Shown: positions 22,295-32,137, counted from the first letter of the stretch. The stretch: DNA of 38,276 nt from Bacteroidales bacterium (GCA_020201035.1 JAIVHO010000042.1:1-38276); one strand, 5' to 3'. Program-made: numbers and translations. The notes: generated from the letters alone by a model not told the origin.

Positions 22295-24685
22295 CTATTC
22301 AACCACCCACTCATGTACTCCTGAGGAGAAATCAGTGGATAGCCTAACCCTCAGCCTCATTGCAGTTGTCTTAACCGGTTTAAAGGATAGCCTGTCCCAA
22401 CCATTGAGGGTAATTGTATAATCACTTTCCGTCTCCACTGGCACCCATCTGCCATTATTCAGGTAAAGGAGTTCCCATTCGGCAGGCACCCGGCATCCGC
22501 CGTGCGGACGGTCATCAAACCAGTAAACGCCCGAAGATGATACCGTCTCAGGCTTTTCAAAATCATACTGAAGCCATACCCACTGATTATTGTCGGGCCA
22601 CCAGTGATAGTATGACCGCGTTCCGTCTATAGAACTTTTTGGCTCATACTGATCATTAATGGTATTTATAGCCCTGGTCATCTTGCTTCCGGAAATTTCG
22701 CTCCTGTATGCTATTGTTGGTGCAGGAGTTGCCTTGGCAGCTTCAGGTGTTGAGGGAAGCCATACCATCATCTCTCCCGGGCCACGGTTATTCCAGAGGT
22801 GATAGGGAATAAGGGTTATTGGGCGCATCTCACCAAGCAGCACCTCATCATCAAGACTTTTCCGTGCAGGTGTAGCAGTAGTGGTAATCACTGTAGTGCC
22901 ATCCAGCAGCGCGGGCTCATTAATTACTTTCATTTCTGCGTCCGGACTGAAGACCAGGTTTAGCACCTCACCATCGTTATCAGCCCATTCAGCCGCATAT
23001 ACTACCGGTCCTCTCTGTACTGCAAACCTGCCATTATCAGCTTCCACCCTCTCATCAGCAATCACCGTACGAACCTCCATAGGGAGGGTTAATGTAACAA
23101 CATCACCCCTGCTCCACTTACGGTCCAGTACAACATATCCGTTCTCTTCCTCTATTTTTGCAGGTTTCCCGTTAACATAGAGTGATACTGTTCCCTCCTG
23201 ACTGTCCGAGAAGGTGTATAGATCTCCCGGAATGGCACTGTTTTCAGCCCATCCCGGTATTCTCAGCCTGAGAGTGAATTTGCCCTCCGTCTCCGGATTG
23301 ACTGTTATCTCAACAGTGCCGTCATAAGGGTAGAGGGTAGACTGCACTATCTCCACATTGTTGTCAGCAAGCTCAATTTCTGCGCTGTTTGAAAGGTAGA
23401 GGTTGACAAAAATATCATTACCTGTTTTTGCATATACATATCCGGGCAGGGATGGCACAAACCTCGAGATATTCGAAGGGCAGCAGGCGCAACCAAACCA
23501 TGCCTGCCGCTGGTGACTTCCTGTAGACTCAAGCACATTGGGATAGAAGAATAGGTCACCCGAAAGGCTCACTCCTGAAAGCAGTGCGTTATAGAGGGTT
23601 CTTTCAAGGACATCATAGTAATGAGCCTCACCATGGTGCAGGAACATCCTCTGGTTCCAGAAAACATTGGCAATTGAAGCACATGTCTCACAGTAAGCCG
23701 TCAGGTTGGGCAGGTGATAAGGCTCAGCAAACCCTTCGTTGCCACCTGCAGCTCCTATTCCGCCGGTTACATAGATCTTTTTGTATACTATATCCTTCCA
23801 TATCTCTCCAATGGCATCCACGTAGGCCTGATCACCCGTAAGTGCTGCAACATCAGCCATACCTGTATACATATAAGCAGCCCTCACTGAGTGTCCCACT
23901 GCCTCTGTCTGGTCAACCACCTTCATATGTGACTGTGAGTACTCATCACCTTCCGGTCCGCGTACGTCAAGGAAAAATTTGGCAAGGTCAAGGTACCGCT
24001 GTTCGCCTGTTACCCTGTAGAGCTTTACCAGACCTATCTCTATCTCCTGGTGGCCCGGGTAGTTTTCAATCTTTCCCCATCCGAAATCACGATCCACGAG
24101 GTCTGCCGATTTAATTGCAATATCAAGGAAGGAACGCTTCCCTGTTGCCTGATAATGAGCCACGGCAGCCTCATACATATGCCCGAGGTTATAGAGTTCA
24201 TGGCTGAGTATATGTGTAAACTCCCATCTCTTTGAACCAATCCATGGATGCGAGTTGTCTCCCATTATTGTCCGGTATGTATAGAGATATCCATCCTCCT
24301 CCTGGGCGGCTCCTATCTTCATGATCAGGGTATCAAGCAGTGCATCCAGTTCCGGATCAGGGAATGTCTGCAGTGAATAGCTGGCTCCCTCAATAATCTT
24401 AAAAACATCAGAGTCATCAAACGGAGCCTCGGAAGCGAACTCCCCCTCCGCCATTCCTCCGGCAATCTCAAAGTTTTTTATTCGTCCGGTGATTGTGGAC
24501 TGTTCAATTGCAATGGGGATGGTTGAGGTACGGTTCGATTCAAGGCGCGGGGCCCAGAAATTATCTGTCACCTTCACAGATGTAAAGGGAACAGGCTCAA
24601 TTGTTTCAACACTTCCGGTACTGCATGACCCGATAATCATTGCTACCGCCAGGAGTAACATCCCGGATAAGGTTTTTCTTTTCAT
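22295..24685 (-). CDS. GH127 beta-L-arabinofuranosidase lipoprotein with C-terminal discoidin-like domain
   Basis: The 796-residue protein is exported and lipid-anchored (lipobox GSC, Cys21). Residues ~30-640 form the GH127 (DUF1680) (alpha/alpha)6 barrel plus beta domains. By comparison with HypBA1, the zinc ligands and nucleophile are visible: Glu333 and Cys335 in YCETCAS, Cys401 and Cys402 in FGCACCPSN, with Glu321 (AEPYHLPN) as likely acid/base. Residues ~660-796 look like an F5/8-type sugar-binding domain (SSIDGTRSYYHWWPDNNQWV). It should release L-arabinofuranose from side chains. It is the last gene of the arabinose locus, 189 bp after a second GH127. Confidence 0.92.
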   Translation of the reverse strand: MKRKTLSGMLLLAVAMIIGSCSTGSVETIEPVPFTSVKVTDNFWAPRLESNRTSTIPIAIEQSTITGRIKNFEIAGGMAEGEFASEAPFDDSDVFKIIEGASYSLQTFPDPELDALLDTLIMKIGAAQEEDGYLYTYRTIMGDNSHPWIGSKRWEFTHILSHELYNLGHMYEAAVAHYQATGKRSFLDIAIKSADLVDRDFGWGKIENYPGHQEIEIGLVKLYRVTGEQRYLDLAKFFLDVRGPEGDEYSQSHMKVVDQTEAVGHSVRAAYMYTGMADVAALTGDQAYVDAIGEIWKDIVYKKIYVTGGIGAAGGNEGFAEPYHLPNLTAYCETCASIANVFWNQRMFLHHGEAHYYDVLERTLYNALLSGVSLSGDLFFYPNVLESTGSHQRQAWFGCACCPSNISRFVPSLPGYVYAKTGNDIFVNLYLSNSAEIELADNNVEIVQSTLYPYDGTVEITVNPETEGKFTLRLRIPGWAENSAIPGDLYTFSDSQEGTVSLYVNGKPAKIEEENGYVVLDRKWSRGDVVTLTLPMEVRTVIADERVEADNGRFAVQRGPVVYAAEWADNDGEVLNLVFSPDAEMKVINEPALLDGTTVITTTATPARKSLDDEVLLGEMRPITLIPYHLWNNRGPGEMMVWLPSTPEAAKATPAPTIAYRSEISGSKMTRAINTINDQYEPKSSIDGTRSYYHWWPDNNQWVWLQYDFEKPETVSSSGVYWFDDRPHGGCRVPAEWELLYLNNGRWVPVETESDYTITLNGWDRLSFKPVKTTAMRLRVRLSTDFSSGVHEWVVE

Positions 24686-24745
24686 AGATATAAAGTTTTG
24701 ATTTTTTGTACTTTACCTTCAATCTCTTTCTGGTTATTTATTTTA

Positions 24746-24832
24746 TGGTCCTTTAAATCATGGTCCTTTTTTCGTGGTCCTTTTTTCGTGGTCCTTTAAA
24801 TCATGGTCCTTTAAATCATGGTCCTTTATTCG
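24746..24832. repeat. Six 14/15-bp tandem repeats between the two GH127 genes
   Basis: Units begin TGGTCCTTT and alternate in tail: AAATCA (15 bp, units 1, 4, 5), TTTCG (14 bp, units 2, 3) and ATTCG (14 bp, unit 6). They lie 61 bp upstream of the start of the downstream GH127 gene, in what would be its leader on the minus strand. No open frame crosses them. Confidence 0.9.
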
Positions 24833-24874
24833 TATTCCATTACTCCGGGTCCATTTCTGCCTGATTCTAAAAGA

Positions 24875-26827
24875 CTACTCCTCTCTTATCCATGTTATCA
24901 TTTCACCACGGCCCCTGTTGTTCCAGGCAAAATAGGGTATTCCCTTCAGTGATCTTCCGTTCTCCCCTGTCTGAACCGTTATTGTTCCCAGTCCGTCCAG
25001 CAGCTCTTCATCAAAGCTGAATGATCTGTTCACTGACCCCGGGATAAGAAGATCCAGCACCTTACCGTTATCGGCCTCCTCAAAACAGTAGAGCAGCGGG
25101 CCGCGTTCGAAAGCGACCTTACCCCTGTCCGATTCAACCTCATCACGTGCCTTTACCCTTCGTACCTCCATAGGGAGAGATATGGAAACCAGATCATCCT
25201 TCTTCCATCTGCGGTCAATTACGGCATAGCCATTTTCGGTTTTATAATTATACTCTTTACCATTAACAGTGATTAACACATCTCCCTGCATGGGATCAAT
25301 GTAGCTATACAGGTTTCCCGGCATAGGTGAATCTCCTGTCCATGCCGGAATTCTTATCCTGAGAGCATAATCACCATCAGCAGGCTCCTCAACTGTAAGG
25401 GTTATATCACCTGACCAGGGATAGTTCCCTTCCTGAACAATAGTTAATGCTCCTCCCTCTACTTCCGTATTCAGAACAGAAGCAACATAGAGGTTCACAT
25501 AAACCGATTTGCTATCCATGGCATATATATATTTTTGCATGGAGGGCATAAACCGTGCTATATTTCCCGGACAGCATGAGCAGTCAAACCATCCTGCCCG
25601 GAGGAAGCTGCCGTCAGATTCGAGCGGATTGGGATAGAAGAAGTTGGTTCCGTCTGCTCCGATACCTGATATCAGTCCGTTATAGAGAGTCCTCTCCAGT
25701 ACATCATAATAATCGCTTTTCCCGTATGCCATAAACAGCCTGTCATTCCAGAAGACGTTGGCTACCGAAGCGCAGGTCTCTGTGTATGCTGTCATATTGG
25801 GCAGCTCAAAAGGTTCACCGAAAGCTTCTCCGTGCGACTTTGAACCTATACCTCCGGTAAGATATATTTTCCCGGAAGTCACATCGTGCCATATATGCTC
25901 TGATGCTTCAAGGTACTGGTTTAACCCGGTTGCCTTTGCCACATCAGCCATTCCGGTATACATATATGCTCCCCGTACGGCATGACCAACGGCCTCTTTC
26001 TGTTCAAGAACCGGAAGGTGCTGCTGAAGGTATTCCAGGTCATTGTAGACATCGAACCGTGTACCGGGCTCATGCTTAAGATGATCCTGTGGAGTACCCC
26101 TTACTTCAAGGAAGAATTGGGCAAGATCAAGGTATTCCCTGTTGCCGGTAACCTCCCACAGTTTAACAAGCCCGATCTCAATCTCCTGGTGGCCCGGGGC
26201 TGCTTCGCGCTTACCCCATCCAAACTCCTTCATTACCAGATCAGCATTTTTTATTGCCACATCCAGCAGGGTTCTTTCGCCTGTTGCCCGGTAGTGTGCA
26301 ACAGCAGCTTCATACATATGCCCCACACTGTAGAGTTCATGACTCACCCACACATCAATCCACCTGTCGCGTCCTGCCCCAGGAGCAGGATTTTCAGGAC
26401 TAACTGTGCGTGTGGTATAGAGATATCCGTCATCCTCCTGTGCGGCTGCTATCAGCGTCACCAGACTGTCAACATAGCTTCTCATTTCAGGATCAGGATT
26501 TGTCATCAGCGTATAGCAGGCTCCCTCAAGTATTTTATATACATCAGAGTCGTTATAGCGCTCACCCTCATAATCCCCCTTCATCAATCCGGCCGCTTTG
26601 GCAAAGTTATCTATCCGGCCTGTCTCCTCGCATTTGCCAAAGGCGTATGGGATGGTTATTTCCCTGTTGCGATCGATTTTTGGCAGCCAGAAGGCATCGG
26701 TCACCCGAACCTCTTCAAGTCCCGGATGGGTTATCGGATAGAGGGTACCGGACACCTCTCCCCTGTCACTATTCCGGTTACATGCTATCAGCATAACTGA
26801 AAAAATAAGAATATAATTTCTGACCAT
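24875..26827 (-). CDS. GH127 beta-L-arabinofuranosidase lipoprotein
   Basis: The 650-residue paralogue of the GH127 gene just downstream lacks the C-terminal discoidin-like domain. The lipobox LIAC (Cys16) predicts a lipoprotein. GH127 active-site residues are in place: Glu338 (FGEPFELPN), Glu350 and Cys352 (YTETCAS), Cys418 and Cys419 (FDCSCCPGN). The substrate is predicted to be beta-L-arabinofuranosyl side chains of plant or algal glycans or glycoproteins. The two copies probably differ in linkage or in binding. It lies 151 bp downstream of araB, likely in the same regulon, though the gap allows a separate promoter. Confidence 0.92.
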   Translation of the reverse strand: MVRNYILIFSVMLIACNRNSDRGEVSGTLYPITHPGLEEVRVTDAFWLPKIDRNREITIPYAFGKCEETGRIDNFAKAAGLMKGDYEGERYNDSDVYKILEGACYTLMTNPDPEMRSYVDSLVTLIAAAQEDDGYLYTTRTVSPENPAPGAGRDRWIDVWVSHELYSVGHMYEAAVAHYRATGERTLLDVAIKNADLVMKEFGWGKREAAPGHQEIEIGLVKLWEVTGNREYLDLAQFFLEVRGTPQDHLKHEPGTRFDVYNDLEYLQQHLPVLEQKEAVGHAVRGAYMYTGMADVAKATGLNQYLEASEHIWHDVTSGKIYLTGGIGSKSHGEAFGEPFELPNMTAYTETCASVANVFWNDRLFMAYGKSDYYDVLERTLYNGLISGIGADGTNFFYPNPLESDGSFLRAGWFDCSCCPGNIARFMPSMQKYIYAMDSKSVYVNLYVASVLNTEVEGGALTIVQEGNYPWSGDITLTVEEPADGDYALRIRIPAWTGDSPMPGNLYSYIDPMQGDVLITVNGKEYNYKTENGYAVIDRRWKKDDLVSISLPMEVRRVKARDEVESDRGKVAFERGPLLYCFEEADNGKVLDLLIPGSVNRSFSFDEELLDGLGTITVQTGENGRSLKGIPYFAWNNRGRGEMITWIREE

Positions 26828-26978
26828 TGCCTGGGGCTATTTTAAATGATTTGTATGCAATACGTTGTCTATCTATTTGTTGTCTCCATACCCGGCACCG
26901 CATTATAAGCTAATACCCGGGTTCACCGAATCTACCAGAGCAATCAGAGAGCAGGCCAGTCCCAAAGTCTCTCCGGTA

Positions 26979-28649
26979 TCAGGCTCCCTTTACATTTTTT
27001 CTTATCTCCTTAAGCCTCTTCATCACATTATTCTCACCCCTTCCGAAGTAGTCATGCAGAATCCTGTACTCAGCATACAGCTTCTCATATACAGTGCTGC
27101 TTTCAGCATCCGGAGTGTAAACTATATCCTTCACCTTTCCCATAACGGGAGCTGCCTCCATAATGGAATCATAGCCACCCCTCTCCTTACCGGCAGCCAC
27201 AGCTGCAAACATTGCCGACCCCAGTGCCGGCGCCTGGGGCGAACCCGATATCCGTATTGACCTGCGGGTTACATCAGCATAGATCTGCATTATCATAGGA
27301 TTCTTTTCGGCAATACCACCTGCTGCGTATAGCTCCTCAACAGGAACACCATTCTCATGGAATGTGTCTATTATTATTCTGGTACCGTATGCGGTTGCCT
27401 CAATCAGTGCCCTGTATATCTCTTCAGGTTTGGTTGAGAGGGTAGCACCTACAAGCATACCGGTCAAATCCACGTCAACAAGCACAGACCGGTTCCCGTT
27501 CCACCAGTCCAGAGCCACCAGTCCGCTCTCACCTGTTTTAAGGAGTGAAGCCTTCTCGGTAAGCAGCTGATGAATATCTATTCCTCTGGATGCTGCTTCC
27601 TCCATATAATCAGCGGGAACGCAGTTATCAGTAAACCACTGAAAATGATCACCCACACATGACTGTCCGGCCTCATAGCCAAAAAATCCCTGAATAATTC
27701 CATCCTCAACCACTCCGCACATTCCCGGTACATTACGCTCTTCATTACCCATCACGATATGGCATGTTGAAGTACCCATAATCATCAGCATCTTACCTGC
27801 TGATGTTATTCCCACTGCTGGCATGGATACATGGGCATCCACGTTGGCAACTGCTACTGCGGTTCCTGGCAGAAGTGTTGTTAAGCTGGCTGCCTCCGGT
27901 GTAATTTCACCTGCACAGGTACCGGCCGGATAGAGATCACCTGCAAGCTTTGTCTCTGTAATATTCTCCATCCTGGGATCCAGGGCAGCGAAGAAGGCAG
28001 AAGATGGATAACTATCCTCCTTATGCCAGATAGCCTTATACCCAGCGGTGCATGTATTCCTCTTCTCCACGCCTGTAAGCTGCCATATTACCCAGTCTGC
28101 GGCCTCAATAAACCTGTCTGCCGCCTTGTAAACCTCGGGAGCCTCATCAAGAGTCTGCCATATCTTAGGGATCATCCATTCGGATGATATCTTTCCGCCA
28201 TACCTTTGCAGAAACGGCTCCTTTCTCTCTTCTGCAACAGCATTAAGCTTATTTGCCTCATCCTGTGCAGCATGATGCTTCCAGAGCTTAATCCACGCAT
28301 TGGGAACTGAGCTGAACTCCTCTGTCATACAGAGAGGAGTACCATCGCTCTTTACCGGGAGCATGGTACATGCTGTAAAGTCTACTCCAACACCTATCAC
28401 CTGTTCAGGTTTTACACCCGCCATCTTAAGTACTTCAGGTATGGTTCTGGCAAAAACCTGCATGTAATCATCAGGATGCTGAAGGGCCCAGTCGACACCC
28501 AGAACAGTACCATCAGGCAGTTTTTGATCTATTACTCCATGAGGATAGTCAAGCACGCTTGTAGCAACCTCTTCTCCGTCAGCAACCCTGACAAGTACGG
28601 AACGCCCCGACAAGGTTCCGAAATCTACTCCTATTACATATCTCTCCAT
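26979..28649 (-). CDS. araB: Ribulokinase
   Basis: The 556-residue FGGY-family kinase phosphorylates L-ribulose at O5 with ATP, the second step of arabinose catabolism. Features include the N-terminal phosphate-binding strand [18 protein letters not shown], the substrate loop [50 protein letters not shown], and the C-terminal FGGY-type ATP-site segment [21 protein letters not shown]. Length matches AraB of other bacteria. It starts 35 bp after araD, so the two are almost certainly co-transcribed. Confidence 0.95.
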   Translation of the reverse strand: MERYVIGVDFGTLSGRSVLVRVADGEEVATSVLDYPHGVIDQKLPDGTVLGVDWALQHPDDYMQVFARTIPEVLKMAGVKPEQVIGVGVDFTACTMLPVKSDGTPLCMTEEFSSVPNAWIKLWKHHAAQDEANKLNAVAEERKEPFLQRYGGKISSEWMIPKIWQTLDEAPEVYKAADRFIEAADWVIWQLTGVEKRNTCTAGYKAIWHKEDSYPSSAFFAALDPRMENITETKLAGDLYPAGTCAGEITPEAASLTTLLPGTAVAVANVDAHVSMPAVGITSAGKMLMIMGTSTCHIVMGNEERNVPGMCGVVEDGIIQGFFGYEAGQSCVGDHFQWFTDNCVPADYMEEAASRGIDIHQLLTEKASLLKTGESGLVALDWWNGNRSVLVDVDLTGMLVGATLSTKPEEIYRALIEATAYGTRIIIDTFHENGVPVEELYAAGGIAEKNPMIMQIYADVTRRSIRISGSPQAPALGSAMFAAVAAGKERGGYDSIMEAAPVMGKVKDIVYTPDAESSTVYEKLYAEYRILHDYFGRGENNVMKRLKEIRKNVKGA

Positions 28650-28684
28650 AAATCTTATTGCTCAAAATTATATTATTATGTTAT

Positions 28685-29386
28685 TTACTTTTTTTTCTGA
28701 CCGTAATATGAGTCTTTCCCATGTTTACGGCTGTAGTGTTTATCAAGCAGCCAGTGATCTATGCGCTCTTCACCTCCCAGTCTTACTGTAAGGTATGCCA
28801 TTTTTGCAACAGCTTCAAGGGCGATTGCGTTGTCCACGGCCTTTGCCGGCGAAGGGCCCCATGCAAACGGGCCATGATTATTTACCACCACTGCCGGCAT
28901 TGCCAGCGGATCAATACCGGTAAAGGTCTCAATAATTACCTTGCCAGTATTAAGCTCATAGTCAGCCTGAACCTCATTGGGATTCAGCTTGCGTGTACAG
29001 GGTATATCGCCGTAAAAATGGTCGGCATGGGTTGTTCCCATGGCAGGTATTGAGCGTCCCGATTGCCCCCATGATACTGCATATTGCGAGTGGGTGTGCA
29101 CAATGCCGTGAACACCCTCAAAATTCCTGTATATCTCAAGATGGGTGGGTGTATCCGACGATGGACTCAGTTTGCCCTCAAGTACATTGCCCTGAAGATC
29201 AAGCAGTACAATATCTTCAGTTTTCATCTCACGGTAATCAACCCCGGAAGGCTTAATTGCCACTATCCCGGCTTCGGGATCATAACCGCTTACGTTACCC
29301 CAGGTAAGTATAACAAGTCCGCTGGAGGCCAGCCTCAGATTCTCCCGGAGAACCGATTCCCTCAACTTTTCCACCCTCTTTTTCAT
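28685..29386 (-). CDS. araD: L-ribulose-5-phosphate 4-epimerase
   Basis: The 233-residue class II aldolase-type epimerase converts L-ribulose 5-phosphate to D-xylulose 5-phosphate. The phosphate-binding and zinc residues are visible: TWGNVSGYD, KPSGVDY, SPSSDTPTHLEIY, His97 and His99 in VHTHSQYA, His171 in NNHGPFAWG, and THADHFYGDIPC. The start at 29386 gives MKKRVEKLRESVL. It lies at the end of a 144-bp leader shared with uspA, behind a candidate AraR operator. It is the first gene of the araD-araB unit. Confidence 0.95.
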   Translation of the reverse strand: MKKRVEKLRESVLRENLRLASSGLVILTWGNVSGYDPEAGIVAIKPSGVDYREMKTEDIVLLDLQGNVLEGKLSPSSDTPTHLEIYRNFEGVHGIVHTHSQYAVSWGQSGRSIPAMGTTHADHFYGDIPCTRKLNPNEVQADYELNTGKVIIETFTGIDPLAMPAVVVNNHGPFAWGPSPAKAVDNAIALEAVAKMAYLTVRLGGEERIDHWLLDKHYSRKHGKDSYYGQKKK

Positions 29387-29527
29387 CCGTTTAAAATTTT
29401 GTAATTATCTGACAAGAAGTTAATTAAAAATTTGAGAACGAGTGGAACCGCTTCGCTCTCGCATAATATTTTTTAAACAAATTCTTTTGTGATATTTATT
29501 CTTAAAAAATATCATGTTCGTTTCATT
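29384..29527 (-). repeat. 144-bp dispersed leader, copy B (upstream of araD), with 14-codon mini-ORF
   Basis: This is the second copy of the element at 10565-10709. Conserved parts are the TGATATTT-N9-AAATATCA inverted repeat, the mini-ORF MRERSGSTRSQIFN with stop (29464-29420), and the last bases before the start codon (ATTACAAAATTTTAAACG). In this copy the mini-ORF region folds as GAGAGCGA / TCGTTCTC (one G-U) followed by AAATTTTT, resembling a weak attenuator. The mini-ORF ends 33 bases before the araD start, the same distance as in copy A. Confidence 0.85.
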
Positions 29528-29654
29528 GCACTGTAAATTTAGAGAAGCTGTCCCAGTAAACAAAATGACCCGGCCCTCATCCTCGCAGGGCTTTGTTGTT
29601 CTTCGCCCATTGTCATTCAATGGCTTATTGCCATCGCAAAAAGGTCATTAACCC

Positions 29655-29691
29655 CTATTTATAAATGTATTTTTTACGCTTATAAATATAG
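29655..29691. promoter_or_regulatory. Candidate AraR operator between the Nudix regulator and araD
   Basis: CTATTTATAA (29655-29664) and TTATAAATATAG (29680-29691) form an imperfect inverted repeat, in the only long intergenic gap upstream of araD-araB and next to the predicted regulator gene. Assignment to AraR is by position only. Confidence 0.4.
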
Positions 29692-29737
29692 TAAAATAGT
29701 CAAAAAAAATCAATAAAAAATCAGGAGTTATTGAAGA

Positions 29738-30442
29738 TCAGTTAACATCCAGATTAAAATAGAAGCCCTGTCTTCTGAACTCCTCATATTTTTCAGGAAG
29801 GAACTTATAGTAATAGGCGCCCTTTTTGGAGGTTTCCTTCTCTTTCTCATCCATTTTTTCCAGCAGGTTCATTGACAGTATTTTCTTCCTGAAGTTTCGC
29901 TTATCCACATTCTTCATATAGATAGCCTCATAGAGATCCTGTAGTTGGACAAGGGTAAACTTCTCAGGCAGGAGTTCAAACCCAACCGGTTTAACCTTAA
30001 CTCTTTCCTTGAGTTCTTTCAGAGCTCTGCCTACCAGGTTGCTATGATCGAGAACCATATCAGGCAGGCGTGTGATATTTCTCCAGTGCGCGGCACTTGC
30101 CTCTTGCATTACCGGATCTATATCCTGAATTTTAATAAGTGCGAAATGTGAAATAGTGATTACTCTTCCCCCGATATCCCTTCCCGGTTCACCCCAGGCA
30201 TATGACTGTTCCATATAGACCTGTTCCAGTCCGGTTAACTGCTTGAGTACGCGACCTGCTGCTTCCTTGATTGATTCATCATCGTTTACGAATCCGCCCG
30301 GAAGTGACCATCCACCCTTAAGCGGTTCAAACCTTCTTTTTATAAGAAGCAGTTTAAGGTTTTTATCGATAATATCATATCCAAAAATCACACAGTCAAC
30401 GGCAACGAGATGTCTCTCAATGGATTCATAAAATCTAGTCAT
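29738..30442 (-). CDS. Nudix-type (NrtR-family) arabinose regulator, AraR-like
   Basis: The 234-residue protein has an N-terminal Nudix fold (~1-140) and a C-terminal winged helix (~150-234, with TLVQLQDLYEAIYMKNVDKRNFRKK), the layout of NrtR-family repressors. The Nudix box keeps G50 and E56, but the catalytic REUxEE is R64-V-L-K-Q-L, with all three glutamates replaced. It should therefore bind a ligand rather than hydrolyse one. Bacteroides uses an NrtR-family protein (AraR) to control arabinose genes, and the location between araA and araD fits that role. A five-unit tandem array lies directly upstream of its start. Confidence 0.85.
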   Translation of the reverse strand: MTRFYESIERHLVAVDCVIFGYDIIDKNLKLLLIKRRFEPLKGGWSLPGGFVNDDESIKEAAGRVLKQLTGLEQVYMEQSYAWGEPGRDIGGRVITISHFALIKIQDIDPVMQEASAAHWRNITRLPDMVLDHSNLVGRALKELKERVKVKPVGFELLPEKFTLVQLQDLYEAIYMKNVDKRNFRKKILSMNLLEKMDEKEKETSKKGAYYYKFLPEKYEEFRRQGFYFNLDVN

Positions 30443-30474
30443 CGGGTTGGTTTTGATCCAAATTCAGAACAAAT

Positions 30475-30648
30475 TTAATATAATCCTCTATTTAACCAGT
30501 AATAATAATTTATTTAAATCCTCTGTTTAACCAAAAACAAAAATTTAATATAATTCTCTATTAACCAGTAATAATAATTTATTTAAATCCTCTGTTTAAC
30601 CAGAAACATCTGTTTAATACAATCCCCTGTTCAACCAGTAGTAGATAT
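30475..30648 (-). repeat. Five 35-bp tandem repeats that begin in the 3' end of araA
   Basis: Units start at 30475, 30510, 30545, 30579 and 30614, with periods of 34-35 bp. The unit at 30614-30637 is the last eight codons of araA (W-L-N-R-G-L-Y-stop). The others repeat this 24-bp block as TGGTTAAACAGAGGATTT-type sequence on the minus strand, separated by AT-rich spacers that alternate between TTATTATTAC-like and TTTTTGTTTT-like. The array fills the gap between araA and the regulator gene. Confidence 0.88.
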
Positions 30649-32107
30649 CGTTAAGTTTCATCTTATCCATAAAGGATGAAACCGTTGTTTCCTTTCCGAT
30701 GCTAAGGTATTCTATTCCCATAATATTGGCAAAATCCTCAATATGTTCAGCGGTAAGAGCCTGGCTGAAACCGGTATGATGAGCGCCACCGGCGAGGATC
30801 CATGCTTCTGCTGCTGTTTCGAGTGATGGCAGGGGCTTCCATAGAACACTTGCAACAGGAAGTTTCGGCATATCGGGGCATTCAACCACTTCCACCTCGT
30901 TAACCAGCATCCTGAATCTGTTTCCAAGATCTATAAGTGAAGCGTTGAGGGCGCTTCCCGGACCGGCTTTGAAAACGAGTCGCGGCGGATCATCCTTCCC
31001 TCCGATTGATAGGGGATGGATCTCCAGTCTGGGTTTCTCCATTGATACCGAGGGACACACCTCCAGCATATGGGCTCCCAGCACAGTGCTGTTTTGCGGG
31101 TCAAGGTTATATGTATAATCCTCCATAAAGGAAGTTCCGCCCCCGAGTCCGGACGCCATTACCTTCATTGACCTTACCAGTGCAGCTGTTTTCCAGTCGC
31201 CCTCGGCACCGAATCCGTATCCTTTGGCCATCAGCCTCTGCACGGCGATTCCCGGCAGCTGAGGCAATCCGTTAAGATCTTCAAAGGTTGTGGTAAAGGC
31301 ACTAAAACCACCATCTGACAGGAATTTCTCCATTCCTATTTCAATCCTTGCTGCCTCCCTGAGTTTTTCACTTCCTATGGCTCCGGCCTGTACATTATAC
31401 TCTGATTTATATACTTCAAGAAGCTTTTCAATCTCAGCATCAGTTACTGCATTGACAACCTTTACAAGGTCGCCAACACCATAACCATAGACCGAATAGT
31501 TCATCTTTATCTGTGCCGAGACCTTATTACCCTCGGTAACAGCCACATCACGCATATTATCTCCAAATCTTGCAACCTTCATTGTTGCAGCATCTGCAAA
31601 TGCTACTGCTGCCCTTATCCAGACACCAATCCTTCTTACTGATTCCCTGTTCTGCCAGTGACCGGCCACAACTTTCCTGTTGATTCGCATACGGGTTGAG
31701 ATAAACCCGAACTCGCGACCACCATGAGCACTCTGATTCAGGTTCATAAAATCCATATCTATCTCATTCCATGGAATATCCCTGTTAAATTGGGTATGGA
31801 AATGCAACAGGGGCTTATTCAGCACCGAGAGGCCCCTGATCCACATTTTAGCCGGAGAGAAAGTATGCATCCATGTAATAATCCCTACACAATCAGCATT
31901 ATCATTGGCTGCAGCACATACTGCATCAATTGCTGACGGTGTTGTTACAACCGGTTTGAATACGATCTTTACCGGAATTTCAGAATCTTTATCCAGAGCT
32001 GCCGCAATCGCGGATGAATCCTCATTAACCTTATTCAGTGTCTCTTTCCCGTAGAGGTGCTGGCTACCTGTTACAAACCATACCTCTTTATTTTTAAATA
32101 CCTTCAT
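30614..32107 (-). CDS. araA: L-arabinose isomerase
   Basis: The 497-residue enzyme interconverts L-arabinose and L-ribulose, the first catabolic step. The N-terminus KEVWFVTGSQHLYGKETL is diagnostic. Catalytic residues by comparison with E. coli AraA are Glu302 (GAEGDWKTAALVR), Glu329 (TSFMEDYTYN), His346 (GAHMLEVCPS) and His443/444 (GGAHHTGFS). The ATG at 32107 is preferred. A GTG nine codons upstream would add a tail with no conserved residues. It follows the symporter gene by 30 bp. Its last 35 bp are the first unit of a tandem array that continues downstream. Confidence 0.96.
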   Translation of the reverse strand: MKVFKNKEVWFVTGSQHLYGKETLNKVNEDSSAIAAALDKDSEIPVKIVFKPVVTTPSAIDAVCAAANDNADCVGIITWMHTFSPAKMWIRGLSVLNKPLLHFHTQFNRDIPWNEIDMDFMNLNQSAHGGREFGFISTRMRINRKVVAGHWQNRESVRRIGVWIRAAVAFADAATMKVARFGDNMRDVAVTEGNKVSAQIKMNYSVYGYGVGDLVKVVNAVTDAEIEKLLEVYKSEYNVQAGAIGSEKLREAARIEIGMEKFLSDGGFSAFTTTFEDLNGLPQLPGIAVQRLMAKGYGFGAEGDWKTAALVRSMKVMASGLGGGTSFMEDYTYNLDPQNSTVLGAHMLEVCPSVSMEKPRLEIHPLSIGGKDDPPRLVFKAGPGSALNASLIDLGNRFRMLVNEVEVVECPDMPKLPVASVLWKPLPSLETAAEAWILAGGAHHTGFSQALTAEHIEDFANIMGIEYLSIGKETTVSSFMDKMKLNDIYYWLNRGLY

Positions 32108-32137
32108 TATTATTGTTTTATGGTTTCCTGACACTCC

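Noticed and set aside
25982-26800. Plus-strand frame of 272 codons
   Set aside because: It is antisense to the GH127 gene, which shows all active-site motifs. The frame has no recognisable protein features.
29420-29620. 66-codon minus-strand frame upstream of araD
   Set aside because: Only its last 14 codons are kept in the second copy of the leader repeat. The upstream part is not conserved, so only the mini-ORF is considered.
30475-30648. CRISPR array
   Set aside because: Regular 35-bp direct repeats are present, but the spacers are short, AT-rich and near-identical in alternation. The repeat is derived from araA and there are no cas genes.
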